Below are positions 8,433 through 19,622 of a DNA stretch of 48,797 bases, piece by piece. Each line of letters starts with the position of its first letter. Positions within the stretch are counted from its first letter, which is position 1. The translations under genes and the position numbers were made by a program. Below the pieces are notes generated by a model that saw only the letters and a program-made list of their open reading frames with translations, was not told where the DNA came from and ran no database searches. The DNA is from Psychromonas sp. B3M02 (GTDB lineage Bacteria > Pseudomonadota > Gammaproteobacteria > Enterobacterales > Psychromonadaceae): positions 1-48,797 of the forward strand of contig NZ_QOCB01000093.1 in the NCBI RefSeq assembly GCF_003318165.1, written 5' to 3'.

Positions 8433-9347
8433 GTGAACAAATATCAAGTTTGGCTTCACGCCTGTCGTCTGCGTACACTGCCTTTGGCTGCATCTTCTAT
8501 CATTGTGGCTGGTGGCTTAGCAAAGTATTACCAGGTTTTTGATATGGGCATTTTTCTATTGTCTTTATTAACTGCTTTGTTGTTACAAATCCTTTCTAAT
8601 TTAGCTAACGATTATGGGGACGCAGTATCAGGCGCTGATGATCAACGTGTTGGGCCACAACGGATGATGCAAAGTGGACTAATTAGTAAAGTGGCAATGC
8701 AAAAAGCCATTATCTTTGTCACCTTTGCTTGTATTCTTTCTGGCTTGTCTTTATTGGTACGATCTTTTGGTGACGATCTTCAGCATTGGTTACTATTTAT
8801 AGGATTAGGAATTGTCGCAATTGTAGCGGCGATCACTTATACCATGGGTAAGATCCCCTATGGTTATCGCGCCATGGGCGATGTTGCTGTTTTTCTGTTT
8901 TTTGGTTTATTAGGCGTGTTAGGCAGCTTTTATTTACAGGCATTAACTTTACCTATTGAGATTCTTTTACCGGCTTTTAGTGTTGGTTTCTTAAGTGCTG
9001 CAGTATTGAATATTAATAATATGCGTGACCTAGCAAATGATAAAGCGGCTAATAAAATAACCTTAGTGGTGTTATTTGGACGTCAAAAGGCATTTATTTA
9101 TCATCTATTACTTATTATTGCTGCGATGGTGTGTAGCGGGCTGTACATTTATAGCTTACCGGGCAGCCAATTCTGGCAATTCCTATTTTTATTAATTGCT
9201 AGCCCATTAATAAAAAGCTGTACGCAAATCTATATTGCTCTGAATGACTTTGAAAATGAGAGCGCGATTTTTAATGAGCAATTAAAAAATACAGCGATCA
9301 GCACTTTTGTTTTCTCATTGCTCTTTTCTATTGTACTGATCACATGA
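8433..9347 (+). CDS. menA: 1,4-dihydroxy-2-naphthoate polyprenyltransferase
   Basis: A 304-aa polytopic inner-membrane UbiA-family enzyme that attaches the polyprenyl tail to DHNA, giving demethylmenaquinone. About eight or nine hydrophobic helices are visible. The first aspartate-rich motif is NDYGDAVSGAD (near residues 59-69, N-x-x-D-x-x-x-D type); the second is NNMRDLANDKAANK (near 195-208). The N-terminal WLHACRLRTLPLA is characteristic of MenA. It starts at GTG with an AGGA seven bases upstream. It is divergent from menF and alone in its transcript, ending at the terminator at 9367-9400. Confidence 0.95.
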   Translation: MNKYQVWLHACRLRTLPLAASSIIVAGGLAKYYQVFDMGIFLLSLLTALLLQILSNLANDYGDAVSGADDQRVGPQRMMQSGLISKVAMQKAIIFVTFACILSGLSLLVRSFGDDLQHWLLFIGLGIVAIVAAITYTMGKIPYGYRAMGDVAVFLFFGLLGVLGSFYLQALTLPIEILLPAFSVGFLSAAVLNINNMRDLANDKAANKITLVVLFGRQKAFIYHLLLIIAAMVCSGLYIYSLPGSQFWQFLFLLIASPLIKSCTQIYIALNDFENESAIFNEQLKNTAISTFVFSLLFSIVLIT

Positions 9348-9366
9348 ACTGCTTAATTTTGCGACT

Positions 9367-9400
9367 AAACACTGTTTTAAATAACAGTGTTTTGGTTTTT
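9367..9400 (+). terminator. Intrinsic terminator after menA
   Basis: A 10-bp stem AAACACTGTT/AACAGTGTTT (9367-9376 with 9383-9392) is followed by GG and an eight-T run. Confidence 0.8.
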
Positions 9401-9498
9401 TTTCGCGTTTTACAGAAAATATGACAAAATAAAGTCGAAAAAAACAACATATTTCCGCTTTTTTCTAAATACTGTGTTCTGTTTAACTACAAAGATTG

Positions 9499-9512
9499 TA
9501 TAATGCCGCGGG
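9499..9512 (+). promoter_or_regulatory. fusA promoter: consensus -10 with GC-rich discriminator
   Basis: A perfect TATAAT at 9499-9504 is followed at once by GCCGCGGG (9505-9512). GC-rich discriminators of this kind are typical of rRNA, tRNA and translation-factor promoters under ppGpp/DksA control. No good TTGACA-like -35 is visible 16-18 bases upstream. Stringent control is an inference. Confidence 0.55.
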
Positions 9513-9550
9513 AATATAGCCTCCAATTTTTTACATACAGAGTATAAAAA

Positions 9551-11647
9551 ATGACTGATTTAACTAAATACAGAAACATTGGTATTTTCGCGCACGTTGA
9601 TGCGGGTAAAACCACAACTACAGAACGTATCCTGAAACTTACTGGTCAAATCCACAAAACTGGTGAAGTACATGACGGCGAATCTACAACTGACTTCATG
9701 GAACAGGAAGCTGAGCGCGGTATTACTATCCAGTCTGCTGCTGTAACTTGTTTCTGGGACGATCACCGTTTTAACGTTATCGATACTCCTGGACACGTTG
9801 ACTTCACAGTTGAAGTATACCGTTCTCTTAAAGTACTTGATGGTGGTATCGGTGTATTCTGTGGTTCTGGTGGTGTTGAGCCTCAGTCAGAAACTAACTG
9901 GCGTTACGCGAATGACTCTAAAGTTGCTCGTATCATCTTCGTAAACAAATTAGACCGTATGGGTGCTGACTTCTACCGTGTTGTTAAGCAAACTCAAGAC
10001 GTACTAGGTGCTAACCCACTAGTAATGGTATTACCAATCGGTATCGAAGACGACTTCTCTGGTGTTGTTGATCTATTAAGCCGTAAAGCATACGTTTGGG
10101 ATGACTCTGGTCTTCCAGAAAACTACAAAGTCGAAGATGTTCCTGCGGACATGGTTGATAAAGTAGAAGAATACCGTGAAATGCTAATTGAAACTGCATT
10201 AGAGCAAGATGAAGATCTACTAATGGAGTACTTAGAAGAAGGTACAGAACCTTCAATTGAAGACATTAAACGTTGTATCCGTACTGGTACTCGTACAATG
10301 GACTTCTTCCCTACTTACTGTGGTTCTGCATTCAAAAACAAAGGTGTTCAACTTATCCTTGACGCTGTTGTTGATTACTTACCTTGTCCTACAGATGTTG
10401 ATCCACAACCTCTTACAGACGAAGAAGGTGAACCAACTGGCGCAGTAGCAACAGTTTCTGCTGAAGAAACATTTAAAGCACTAGCATTTAAAATCACTGA
10501 TGACCGTTTTGGTTCTCTTACTTTCGTACGTATCTACTCAGGTACACTTAAGAAAGGCGACACAATTCTTAACGCTGCTACAGGTAAAACTGAGCGTGTT
10601 GGCCGTATGTGTGAAATGCAAGCTGATGACCGTAACGAACTTACTTCTGCACAAGCGGGTGATATCATCGCTATCGTTGGTATGAAGTCAAACGTTCAAA
10701 CTGGTCACACATTATGTGATCCAAAAGATCCAATCATTCTTGAAGCTATGGTATTCCCAGAACCAGTAATCTCTATCTCTGTAACACCAAAAGATAAAGG
10801 CTCTACTGAGAAAATGGGTATCGCTATCGGTAAAATGGTTGCAGAAGATCCAACATTCCGTGTTGAAACAGACCAAGATTCAGGTGAAACAATCCTATCT
10901 GGTATGGGTGAACTTCACTTAGATATCAAAGTAGATATCCTAAAACGTACTTACGGTGTTGAGTTAGTTGTAGGTGAACCTCAAGTTGCTTACCGTGAAA
11001 CAATCACGCAAGCAGTTGAAGATTCTTACACTCACAAGAAACAATCTGGTGGTTCTGGTCAATTCGGTAAAATCGATTACCGTATCAAGCCTGGTGAAGC
11101 TGGTACTGGCTTTACGTTCACATCTACAGTTGTTGGTGGTAACGTACCTAAAGAATTCTTCCCTGCAATCGAGAAAGGTTTCGAAGGCATGATGGATAAC
11201 GGTGTACTTGCTGGTTTCCCTGTATTAGACGTTGAAGTTGAACTATTTGATGGTGGTTTCCACGCCGTGGATTCATCTGCAGTAGCATTTGAATTAGCAG
11301 CTCGTGGTGCATTCCGTCAATCTATCCCTAAAGCGGGTGCTCAACTTCTAGAGCCTGTAATGTCTGTTGACGTATTCACGCCAGACGATCACGTTGGTGA
11401 CGTTATCGGTGACCTTAGCCGTCGTCGTGGTATGATTGCTGGTCAAGAAGCTGGTGCTTCTGGTGTTCGTATTAAAGCTGACGTACCTCTTTCAGAAATG
11501 TTTGGTTACATCGGTTCACTACGTACAATGACTTCAGGTCGTGGTCAGTTCTCTATGGAGTTCAAAAACTACATGCCTTGTCCTTCAGCAGTAGCTGATG
11601 CAGTGATCGAAAAAGTTAAAGCTGAAAAAGAAGCTGCTAAGAAATAA
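9551..11647 (+). CDS. fusA: Elongation factor G (stand-alone, EF-G2 type)
   Basis: A 698-aa translational GTPase that drives ribosomal translocation and, with RRF, ribosome recycling. G1 is AHVDAGKT (14-21), the switch-I region ends in [10 protein letters not shown]3 is DTPGHVDF and G4 is NKLD. Domains II-V follow at full length, ending in a lysine/alanine-rich tail KAEKEAAKK. It is not in a str operon (no rpsL, rpsG or tuf nearby), and the sequence resembles the second EF-G of Vibrio and Shewanella, so a str-operon copy probably exists elsewhere. Codon use is strongly biased (AAC, GGT, CGT, GTA), as in highly expressed genes and unlike its neighbours. Whether it is specialised for translocation or recycling cannot be read here. 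Confidence 0.93.
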   Translation: MTDLTKYRNIGIFAHVDAGKTTTTERILKLTGQIHKTGEVHDGESTTDFMEQEAERGITIQSAAVTCFWDDHRFNVIDTPGHVDFTVEVYRSLKVLDGGIGVFCGSGGVEPQSETNWRYANDSKVARIIFVNKLDRMGADFYRVVKQTQDVLGANPLVMVLPIGIEDDFSGVVDLLSRKAYVWDDSGLPENYKVEDVPADMVDKVEEYREMLIETALEQDEDLLMEYLEEGTEPSIEDIKRCIRTGTRTMDFFPTYCGSAFKNKGVQLILDAVVDYLPCPTDVDPQPLTDEEGEPTGAVATVSAEETFKALAFKITDDRFGSLTFVRIYSGTLKKGDTILNAATGKTERVGRMCEMQADDRNELTSAQAGDIIAIVGMKSNVQTGHTLCDPKDPIILEAMVFPEPVISISVTPKDKGSTEKMGIAIGKMVAEDPTFRVETDQDSGETILSGMGELHLDIKVDILKRTYGVELVVGEPQVAYRETITQAVEDSYTHKKQSGGSGQFGKIDYRIKPGEAGTGFTFTSTVVGGNVPKEFFPAIEKGFEGMMDNGVLAGFPVLDVEVELFDGGFHAVDSSAVAFELAARGAFRQSIPKAGAQLLEPVMSVDVFTPDDHVGDVIGDLSRRRGMIAGQEAGASGVRIKADVPLSEMFGYIGSLRTMTSGRGQFSMEFKNYMPCPSAVADAVIEKVKAEKEAAKK

Positions 11648-11674
11648 TCTTTCTTAACAATCTTTGAAAGTTCG

Positions 11675-11707
11675 AGCCCTAATGATGAAAGTCATTGGGG
11701 CTTTTTT
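11675..11707 (+). terminator. fusA terminator, copy 1
   Basis: An 11-bp stem, AGCCCTAATGA (11675-11685) with TCATTGGGGCT (11692-11702) including one T-G wobble, a 6-nt loop and a T-run. Copies recur at 11957 and 12174. Confidence 0.85.
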
Positions 11708-11929
11708 GTGGCTGTTAAGAAATTAGAAAAAGTGAAGTTAGCAAAAGTTAAGTTAACAAAAGCGTTTGGGCACATCATCTTCAGTTCACTACGTACAATG
11801 ACTTCAGGTGGTGGTCAGTTCTCTATGGAGTTCAAAAAGGTCATGTCTTGTCCTTCAGCAGTAGCTGATGCGCTATACCCAAAGCAAGTCGAAAAACTTA
11901 AAGCTGAAAAAGAAGCTGCTAAGAAATAA
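11708..11929 (+). pseudogene. Partial duplicate of the fusA 3' end (copy A)
   Basis: From about 11765 this segment copies the last ~49 codons of fus[21 protein letters not shown] corresponds to [21 protein letters not shown], and it ends in the same [10 protein letters not shown] tail and stop. Nucleotide identity is very high in blocks, but a short insertion (encoding about YPKQ) and substitutions separate it from the parent. The frame stays open for 73 codons from a GTG at 11708 that lies just after the fusA terminator, with a lysine-rich leader of unknown origin. It has no ribosome binding site and no GTPase part, so I regard it as duplication debris, although a translated EF-G tail peptide cannot be excluded. 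Confidence 0.75.
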
Positions 11930-11956
11930 TCTTTCTTAACAATCTTTGAAAGTTCG

Positions 11957-11989
11957 AGCCCTAATGATGAAAGTCATTAGGGCTTTTTT
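11957..11989 (+). terminator. fusA terminator, copy 2
   Basis: The same hairpin as at 11675, but with the G in the right arm changed to A, giving a fully paired AGCCCTAATGA/TCATTAGGGCT stem and T-run. It lies after fusA fragment A, 282 bases downstream of copy 1. Confidence 0.85.
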
Positions 11990-12040
11990 GTGGGTGTTAA
12001 GAAATTAGTAAGAGCGTTTGAGTTCATTGCCCTTAGTCCA

Positions 12041-12145
12041 GTATGGAATTCAAAAAGGTCATGCCTTGTCCTTCAGCAGTAGCTGATGCGCTATACCCAA
12101 AGCAAGTCGAAAAGTTAAAGCTGAAAAAGAAGCTGCTAAGAAATA
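12041..12145 (+). pseudogene. Partial duplicate of the fusA 3' end (copy B), frameshifted
   Basis: This is a shorter repeat of the fusA tail, from about the GTATGGAATTCAAA segment to AAGAAATA. It carries the YPKQ-encoding insertion of copy A but lacks one base in the run after GTCGAAAA, so the reading frame shifts before the lysine-rich tail. The stop codon corresponding to fusA TAA reads TAT. Upstream it keeps a truncated version of the leader found in copies A and C. It is clearly a decayed, non-coding copy. Confidence 0.75.
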
Positions 12146-12173
12146 TTCTTTCTTAACAATCTTTGAAAGTTCG

Positions 12174-12206
12174 AGCCCTAATGATGAAAGTCATTGGGGC
12201 TTTTTT
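12174..12206 (+). terminator. fusA terminator, copy 3
   Basis: The same hairpin and T-run as at 11675-11707, with the ATTGGGGCT right arm of copy 1. Confidence 0.85.
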
Positions 12207-12386
12207 GTGGCTGTTAAGAAATTAGAAAAAGTGAAGTTAGCAAAAGTTAAGTTAACAAAAGCGTTTGGGCACATCATCTTCAGGTCACTACGTACAATGA
12301 CTTCAGGTCGTGGTCAGTTCTCTACACTATTTACCAAACATCTTTTAAGGGGCGCTGGATTTATCCTGCTTGTTTCGGTCTTTTGA
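12207..12386 (+). pseudogene. Partial duplicate of the fusA 3' end (copy C), 3' truncated
   Basis: The leader and first part are nearly identical to copy A (lysine-rich leader, then [20 protein letters not shown]), but EF-G homology stops abruptly at 12324 after the bases encoding GQFS. The frame runs on into unrelated sequence to a TGA at 12384, giving a 59-codon open frame from a GTG at 12207. No ribosome binding site is visible. The GRG at the tip matches real fusA, whereas copy A has GGG. I treat it as a truncated repeat, not a gene. Confidence 0.65.
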
Positions 12387-12458
12387 TTTTATAAACAGCC
12401 ACAAACTATAAACAGCTGTTTAATTCCAATACAATTTCTTCTATACTCTTTGCCATCT

Positions 12459-12580
12459 TGTCGGAGTGCTAATGGGAATATCCCAAAGGCTGAGACCACG
12501 TTAAGTGAATACCAATTTTAAAAGGTAATCATGTGGGATCCGTGGAACCTGATTAGGCTAATACCTACGAAGGGAACAAG
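12459..12580 (+). ncRNA. TPP (thiamine diphosphate) riboswitch, THI element
   Basis: The conserved core is plain: TCGGAGTGCT (12461), GGCTGAGA (12488-12495), then GAACCTGATTAGGCTAATAC (12545-12564) and CTACGAAGGGAA (12565-12576). It lies 93 bases before thiC and controls the whole thiC-thiH operon by binding the pathway end product. The P3 arm is long. A TATACT at 12442-12447 is a possible -10 for the leader transcript. Confidence 0.95.
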
Positions 12581-12583
12581 TAG

Positions 12584-12608
12584 AAAATATCTGTCTTTGG
12601 ATATTTTT
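12584..12608 (+). terminator. Riboswitch expression-platform terminator
   Basis: An 8-bp AAAATATC/GATATTTT stem ending in a T-run sits directly after the TPP aptamer. It fits a ligand-induced premature terminator. The stem is AU-rich and weak, so translational control of thiC remains possible. Confidence 0.45.
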
Positions 12609-12660
12609 AACTTCCCACACCTATTCGACAAGCACTCTTCTCATTTCTATAAGAAAATAG

Positions 12661-14670
<2,010 letters not shown>

Positions 14671-14678
14671 GGTTAAAT

Positions 14679-16208
14679 ATGAATAACATAGTATGGACAA
14701 TTGCCGGCTCTGACTCGAGCGCTGGCGCAGGTATTCAAGCTGATCTTGCTACCTTTAATGATTTAGGGGCAGATCCTTGCTCAGTGATCACTGCGGTAAC
14801 AGCACAAAATTCAGTATCAGTTCAGCTGGTTGAAAGCGTTTCTGAAAAAATGTTTACTCAGCAATTGGCTAGCCTCGCAGAAGATATGCCTGCAAAAGTG
14901 ATTAAAATAGGGTTAATGGCTAGCGTTGAACATGTGAAAATCTTAGCGCAACAACTTGCATTGTATAAACAAACTTGGTCGCAAAAGCCGTTTGTCATTT
15001 ACGACCCTGTCGCAGTTGCTTCGACCGGTGATGATATGACTGAGGAAGGTATAATTGAGGTCATTAAAGCGGAGCTATTGCCACAAATTGACCTATTAAC
15101 GCCTAATGCTAATGAAGTCTTAACGCTATCGGGGCACGCCTTAATCTCAGGTGAGTCTTTCAAACCTGCGGTGGATAAACTGATTGATATGGGCTGCGGT
15201 AGTGTGTTGATAAAAGGCGGGCATTTTGAGCTGGTGGATAACGTAGCCCTAGATTACTGGAGTGATGGTAAAAGGGAGATTGCTTTAACCAGTCCTCGTT
15301 TAGAGAATGTGCATACTCATGGCACAGGTTGTACCTTATCTAGCGCGATAGCAGGGGCAATGGCATTAGATTACTTTATTGAAGATGCATTAGTGATTGC
15401 AAAAGCTTACCTGAACCAAGGTTTGAAAGCCTCTAAAGCACTTGGCGCTGGTGAAGGGGCTATTGCACATTGCGGTTGGCCAACGAATCGTGATGACTTT
15501 CCTGAAATCGTGTTACCCGAATCAAGTATCGGTTATGAACTAGATTTACCAGGTCGTTTAGAAGCGGGCCCAGGTTTTGAACCTTGCGATACCCATCAAC
15601 TAGGACTTTACCCAGTTGTTGACTCGGTAGAATGGATTGAACGCTTATTAAAAATGGGTGTAAAAACCTTACAGCTACGTATCAAAGACAAGCAAAACGA
15701 TCAAGTAGAACAACAGATCATCGATGCCATCGCCTTAGGCAAAGCTTACCAAGCAAGATTGTTTATCAACGACTATTGGCAATTAGCCGTTAAACATCAA
15801 GCCTACGGGGTTCACCTTGGCCAAGAAGATATGGATGTCGCTGATTTAGGCTTAATTGCCGATGCTGGTTTGCGACTTGGATTAAGTACCCATGGTTATT
15901 ACGAACTGTTACGTGCCCAACAGCTTAAACCAAGTTATATCGCATTAGGGCATATCTTCCCAACTCAAACCAAAGAGATGCCATCGGATCCACAAGGATT
16001 AACGCGTTTAGCAAAATATGCCGCGTTATTATCTAAAACACCTACTGTGGCCATTGGTGGTATCAACTTAGATCGCGCTCCTGCAGTATGGCAATGTGGT
16101 GTTGGGAGTATTGCGGTAGTAACAGCAATAACCAAAGCGGATGATCCACAACAAGTGATTAACCAATTTAATCAGGTGATGAATCAAGGAAATACAGATG
16201 TTAAGTGA
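14679..16208 (+). CDS. thiDE: Bifunctional HMP-phosphate kinase / thiamine-phosphate synthase
   Basis: A 509-aa fusion. Residues ~1-265 are ThiD, which phosphorylates HMP and [23 protein letters not shown] at the N-terminus, VAQ/TAQNSV and the anion-hole block [12 protein letters not shown] near residue 212. Residues ~305-505 are ThiE, which couples HMP-PP to thiazole phosphate: [57 protein letters not shown] and VAIGGI. The linker (~265-300) is not recognisable. It starts 8 bases after thiC and overlaps thiF by 11 bases. The fusion replaces the separate thiD and thiE genes of E. coli. Confidence 0.95.
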   Translation: MNNIVWTIAGSDSSAGAGIQADLATFNDLGADPCSVITAVTAQNSVSVQLVESVSEKMFTQQLASLAEDMPAKVIKIGLMASVEHVKILAQQLALYKQTWSQKPFVIYDPVAVASTGDDMTEEGIIEVIKAELLPQIDLLTPNANEVLTLSGHALISGESFKPAVDKLIDMGCGSVLIKGGHFELVDNVALDYWSDGKREIALTSPRLENVHTHGTGCTLSSAIAGAMALDYFIEDALVIAKAYLNQGLKASKALGAGEGAIAHCGWPTNRDDFPEIVLPESSIGYELDLPGRLEAGPGFEPCDTHQLGLYPVVDSVEWIERLLKMGVKTLQLRIKDKQNDQVEQQIIDAIALGKAYQARLFINDYWQLAVKHQAYGVHLGQEDMDVADLGLIADAGLRLGLSTHGYYELLRAQQLKPSYIALGHIFPTQTKEMPSDPQGLTRLAKYAALLSKTPTVAIGGINLDRAPAVWQCGVGSIAVVTAITKADDPQQVINQFNQVMNQGNTDVK

Positions 16209-16947
16209 TAACGAGTTATTACGTTATAGCCGTCACCTGCTTTTGGAAGAGGTGAGCGAAGCAGGACAACATAAACTCAAAAATGCCAAAGTATTGATTA
16301 TTGGCATGGGAGGATTGGGGTCTCCTGCTGCCTTATATTTAGCAGCAGCGGGTATTGGGCACTTAGTTTTAAACGACTTTGATGACATTGAAGTGAGCAA
16401 CTTACAGCGTCAAATAACCTATCAAAACAGTGATATTGGTGAGTCAAAAGTAGAAGTCACGAAACAACGCCTCCAACAACTCAATCCGGATATTAAAGTG
16501 CGCAGCATTAATAAACAGATGCCTGAACAGCAGTTAAGCATGGAACTCACCATGGCTGATCTAGTGTTAGATTGTACTGACAACATGGCAACAAGACAGA
16601 TGATTAATAAAGCCTGTGTTGACGCCAAAGTGCCATTGATTGTAGGGGCAGCTATTCGTTTAGAAGGGCAGTTGATGTTCTTTGACCATAGCCAAGCCGA
16701 GTCTCCTTGTTATCACTGCCTATTCCCTAGTTCAGAAGAGCAAACGCTTAATTGCAGCAACGCTGGGATTATCGGCCCAGTGGTTGGCACTATCGGCACG
16801 CTACAAGCGTTAGAAGCGATCAAGTATTTTGTTGGTTTGCCTTCTGGTATTAAAAATAAATTAAAACTGTTTGATGGTAAAACCCTAGATTGGCAAACCT
16901 TTGCCATTAATAAAGACACTCAGTGCAGCGTATGTGGGCAGGTATAG
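16198..16947 (+). CDS. thiF: ThiS adenylyltransferase
   Basis: A 249-aa E1-like enzyme that adenylates the C-terminal glycine of ThiS before sulfur transfer. The N-terminal [12 protein letters not shown], the nucleotide-binding [14 protein letters not shown] (about 36-49), the DLVLDCTDN segment and two zinc-binding pairs (CYHC and the terminal CSVCG) are all present. MoeB and HesA share the fold, but the position directly before thiS, with thiG and thiH, settles the role. It overlaps thiDE by 11 bases and abuts thiS. Confidence 0.94.
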   Translation: MLSDNELLRYSRHLLLEEVSEAGQHKLKNAKVLIIGMGGLGSPAALYLAAAGIGHLVLNDFDDIEVSNLQRQITYQNSDIGESKVEVTKQRLQQLNPDIKVRSINKQMPEQQLSMELTMADLVLDCTDNMATRQMINKACVDAKVPLIVGAAIRLEGQLMFFDHSQAESPCYHCLFPSSEEQTLNCSNAGIIGPVVGTIGTLQALEAIKYFVGLPSGIKNKLKLFDGKTLDWQTFAINKDTQCSVCGQV

Positions 16948-17148
16948 ATGAAAATACAAGTGAATGAACAAGCATTAACATTGCCAAATTCAATGAATAT
17001 TGAGCAGTTATTAAGTCATTTAGAAAAGCCGTTAATAGGCAGCGCCGTCGCTGTCAATATGCAGGTGATTAGTCGTTCAGAATGGACGCAATATAATATT
17101 AATGAGGGAGATAACATCTCTCTGTTTCAAGCCATTGCAGGTGGGTAA
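16948..17148 (+). CDS. thiS: Sulfur carrier protein ThiS
   Basis: A 66-aa ubiquitin-like protein ending in the obligatory Gly-Gly (FQAIAGG). ThiF adenylates this end, which then carries sulfur as a thiocarboxylate to ThiG. It begins on the base after the thiF stop and ends two bases before thiG, so it is embedded in the translationally linked thiF-S-G-H set. Confidence 0.94.
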   Translation: MKIQVNEQALTLPNSMNIEQLLSHLEKPLIGSAVAVNMQVISRSEWTQYNINEGDNISLFQAIAGG

Positions 17149-17150
17149 CT

Positions 17151-17951
17151 ATGTTATTTGAAGAAATGAAACAACAAGATCAATTGATTATCGGCGATAA
17201 ATCTTTTACTTCTCGTCTGTTTACCGGAACCGGTAAATTCAATGATCAACAAACCATGGTTGATGCTTTAAAAGCGTCAAAATCAGAACTTGTGACGATG
17301 GCATTAAAACGTGTTGATATGGCTGATCGCGATGATGATATCCTCGCACCTTTAATTAAAAATGGCATGAATCTATTGCCTAATACCTCAGGCGCTCGCA
17401 ACGCAAAAGAAGCCGTTTTTGCGGCGGAATTAGCCCGTGAAGCATTACAAACTAACTGGGTTAAGTTAGAAATCCACCCAGATCCAAAATACCTACTGCC
17501 AGATCCCATCGAAACCTTAAAAGCAGCTGAAATGTTAGCCAATAAAGGTTTTATCGTGTTGCCTTACGTTCATGCAGACCCTGTGTTATGTAAACATTTA
17601 GAGTCAGCAGGTTGTGCTGCGGTAATGCCGCTAGGCGCGCCAATTGGATCTAACAAAGGGATTAAAACCGCAGAGTTCTTAGACATCATCATTGAGCAAG
17701 CGACCATTCCAGTGGTCGTTGATGCAGGGTTAGGCAGTCCTTCACATGCTGCATTAGCAATGGAGATGGGCGCTGATGCGGTGCTAGTGAATACTGCTAT
17801 TGCCGTTGCAGGTAATCCTGTAGCAATGAGCGAAGCCTTCGCTAAAGCGGTTCAAGCAGGTCGACAAGCCTACTTGGCAGGTTTAGGTGGGCAAAGTACA
17901 CAAGCCGTTGCATCGAGTCCATTAACTGCATTCTTAGAGGCAAGCCTGTGA
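17151..17951 (+). CDS. thiG: Thiazole synthase
   Basis: A 266-aa TIM-barrel enzyme that builds the thiazole ring from deoxyxylulose phosphate, dehydroglycine and ThiS thiocarboxylate. Recognisable blocks are [34 protein letters not shown] (the lysine near residue 105 is the family's Schiff-base lysine), [24 protein letters not shown] and VLVNTAIA. Length is normal. It overlaps thiH by four bases (GTGA). Confidence 0.96.
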   Translation: MLFEEMKQQDQLIIGDKSFTSRLFTGTGKFNDQQTMVDALKASKSELVTMALKRVDMADRDDDILAPLIKNGMNLLPNTSGARNAKEAVFAAELAREALQTNWVKLEIHPDPKYLLPDPIETLKAAEMLANKGFIVLPYVHADPVLCKHLESAGCAAVMPLGAPIGSNKGIKTAEFLDIIIEQATIPVVVDAGLGSPSHAALAMEMGADAVLVNTAIAVAGNPVAMSEAFAKAVQAGRQAYLAGLGGQSTQAVASSPLTAFLEASL

Positions 17952-19066
17952 ATTTCAGTGATAAAATAAAAGAATACCAATGGGATGATGTGCGTCTCTC
18001 TATTTATGGAAAAACTGCACAGGATGTACAGCGTGCTTTATCTAAACCACGTTTAGATTTAGAAGACTTTAAAGCGTTAATCAGCCCAGCAGCTGAACCT
18101 TATTTAGAGCAGATGGCGCAAAAATCTCAGCAGTTAACCTTGCAACGTTTTGGTAAAACGCAGCAGTTTTATATCCCGTTATATCTGTCTAACATGTGTA
18201 GTAATATTTGTACCTATTGTGGCTTTTCAATGCACAATGCATTACGCCGTAAAACCTTAGACATGGAAGAGATAGAAAGAGAGTGTCTCGCTATTAAAAA
18301 AATGGGATTTGACCATATTTTAATTGTGACAGGGGAATCGGAACGCAAAGTAGGCGTCGCGTATTTCAAACAAGCTCTACCTATTATTAAAAAGTACTTC
18401 GCCAATATCACCATCGAAGTACAGCCGCTTGATCAAGAAGAATACAGCGAGTTGATTGAGTATGGTGTCAATGCGGTATTGGTCTATCAGGAAACCTACA
18501 ATCCAGTTACCTATGCCGAGCACCATTTAAAAGGTAAAAAATCGGACTTTATTTATCGTTTAAATACACATGATAGATTGGGTGAAGCGGGTATTCATAA
18601 AATGGGCCTAGGTAGTTTAATTGGCTTAGAAGAGTGGCGTACCGATTGTTTCTATGTGGCCGCTCATTTAAATTATCTTGAGAAAAAATATTGGCAAACA
18701 CGTTATACTATCTCCTTTCCACGTTTACGTCCTTGTGAAGGCGGTATGGAAATTAAGTCAGTGATGGATGATAAACAGCTCGTACAACTAATTTGTGCTT
18801 ATCGATTGTTTAATCCTGAGGTAGAGTTATCGTTATCCACACGTGAATCTGAACATTTCAGAAACCATGTGTTACCGTTAGGCATTACCTCGCTCAGCGC
18901 AGGGTCAAGCACGCAACCAGGTGGATACGCCGAGCAAGCAGATAAAGCGCTAGAGCAGTTTGAAATTAGCGACGAGCGCTCACCTGAAGTGATGGCTAAT
19001 TTAGTGAAAGCACAAGGTTATGAAGTCGTCTGGAAAGATTGGGATCATAGCTTAACCGGTAAATAA
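17948..19066 (+). CDS. thiH: Tyrosine lyase (2-iminoacetate synthase)
   Basis: A 372-aa radical-SAM enzyme that cleaves tyrosine to dehydroglycine and p-cresol, supplying the glycine-derived part of the thiazole. The cluster motif is C84-x3-C88-x2-C91 (CSNICTYC). A later block, [11 protein letters not shown], and [11 protein letters not shown] near the C-terminus are typical of ThiH. It starts at GTG overlapping the thiG stop. Use of ThiH rather than ThiO is the pattern expected of an organism able to live anaerobically. No clear terminator follows. Confidence 0.96.
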   Translation: MNFSDKIKEYQWDDVRLSIYGKTAQDVQRALSKPRLDLEDFKALISPAAEPYLEQMAQKSQQLTLQRFGKTQQFYIPLYLSNMCSNICTYCGFSMHNALRRKTLDMEEIERECLAIKKMGFDHILIVTGESERKVGVAYFKQALPIIKKYFANITIEVQPLDQEEYSELIEYGVNAVLVYQETYNPVTYAEHHLKGKKSDFIYRLNTHDRLGEAGIHKMGLGSLIGLEEWRTDCFYVAAHLNYLEKKYWQTRYTISFPRLRPCEGGMEIKSVMDDKQLVQLICAYRLFNPEVELSLSTRESEHFRNHVLPLGITSLSAGSSTQPGGYAEQADKALEQFEISDERSPEVMANLVKAQGYEVVWKDWDHSLTGK

Positions 19067-19094
19067 AACCGATTACATATCAATAAGGTATTTA

Positions 19095-19497
19095 GTATAA
19101 CGGCCAATAAATTATAAATGAGAATAAAACATGTCCGATGAACAAGAGATTTACGCGACGTTAATTGAGATCCGTGAAGAGCCGGCTGCACTGTATAAAA
19201 TATTAAAAATCGCTAATCTAGTATCAGGTGGCGGTGAAGCTAAACAAGCCATCGCCGAAGGATATGTTTCATTAAACGGCGAAGTAGAAACGCAAAAGCG
19301 TAAAAAGATTTATGCAGGCGACCTCATCTACTTCAACGAGCAATACCTACAAGTCGTCCTAGCCGGTGAAATCCAAGACTACGAGTTTGTAGAAGAGCCA
19401 GCGCTTCAACACACGGAATACCAAGTAGAGCCTGAACCAGCGGAAAGCAACTCAGTGGCATCTAAAGCCAAGAAACCACGTAAACCGATTAGTTTTT
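19095..19497 (+). repeat. Direct repeat, left copy (S4 gene with its leader)
   Basis: This 403-bp unit runs from GTATAACGGCCAATAAATTA through the S4-domain gene to its last codons. A near-identical copy lies at 20301-20703 in the same orientation. The homology begins about 35 bases before the ATG and stops almost exactly at the stop codon, so the unit is the gene plus its ribosome binding site and a possible -10 (TATAAC). The sulfotransferase gene sits between the two copies. Confidence 0.9.
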
Positions 19498-19499
19498 GA
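19131..19499 (+). CDS. S4-domain RNA-binding protein, copy 1 (YbcJ-like)
   Basis: A 122-aa protein with a single S4 RNA-binding fold over residues ~18-75: LYKILKIANLVSGGGEAKQA, IAEGYVSLNGEVETQKRKKI and AGDLIYF. This arrangement resembles E. coli YbcJ. The C-terminal ~40 residues are acidic and then basic (PEPAESNS...KAKKPRKPISF) and probably disordered. It should bind structured RNA such as rRNA or tRNA; no catalytic domain is attached. It follows thiH by 64 bases but is unlikely to have a thiamine role. By eye it differs from the second copy at nine residues. Confidence 0.85.
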   Translation: MSDEQEIYATLIEIREEPAALYKILKIANLVSGGGEAKQAIAEGYVSLNGEVETQKRKKIYAGDLIYFNEQYLQVVLAGEIQDYEFVEEPALQHTEYQVEPEPAESNSVASKAKKPRKPISF

Positions 19500-19622
19500 G
19501 TTATTTATTTGATACAAAAGAAATTTGGACTATCGAAGTATTATAATAAGAATGGTCTAGATAAGTATCTAGCTTTGAAAACTATTACCAATTTACTTTT
19601 AAACTTTTAAAGAGATATCACT

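Noticed and set aside
12442-12447. Confident promoter call for the thi riboswitch leader
   Set aside because: TATACT is a fair -10, but no -35 lies at 16-18 bases, so it is mentioned in the riboswitch entry only.
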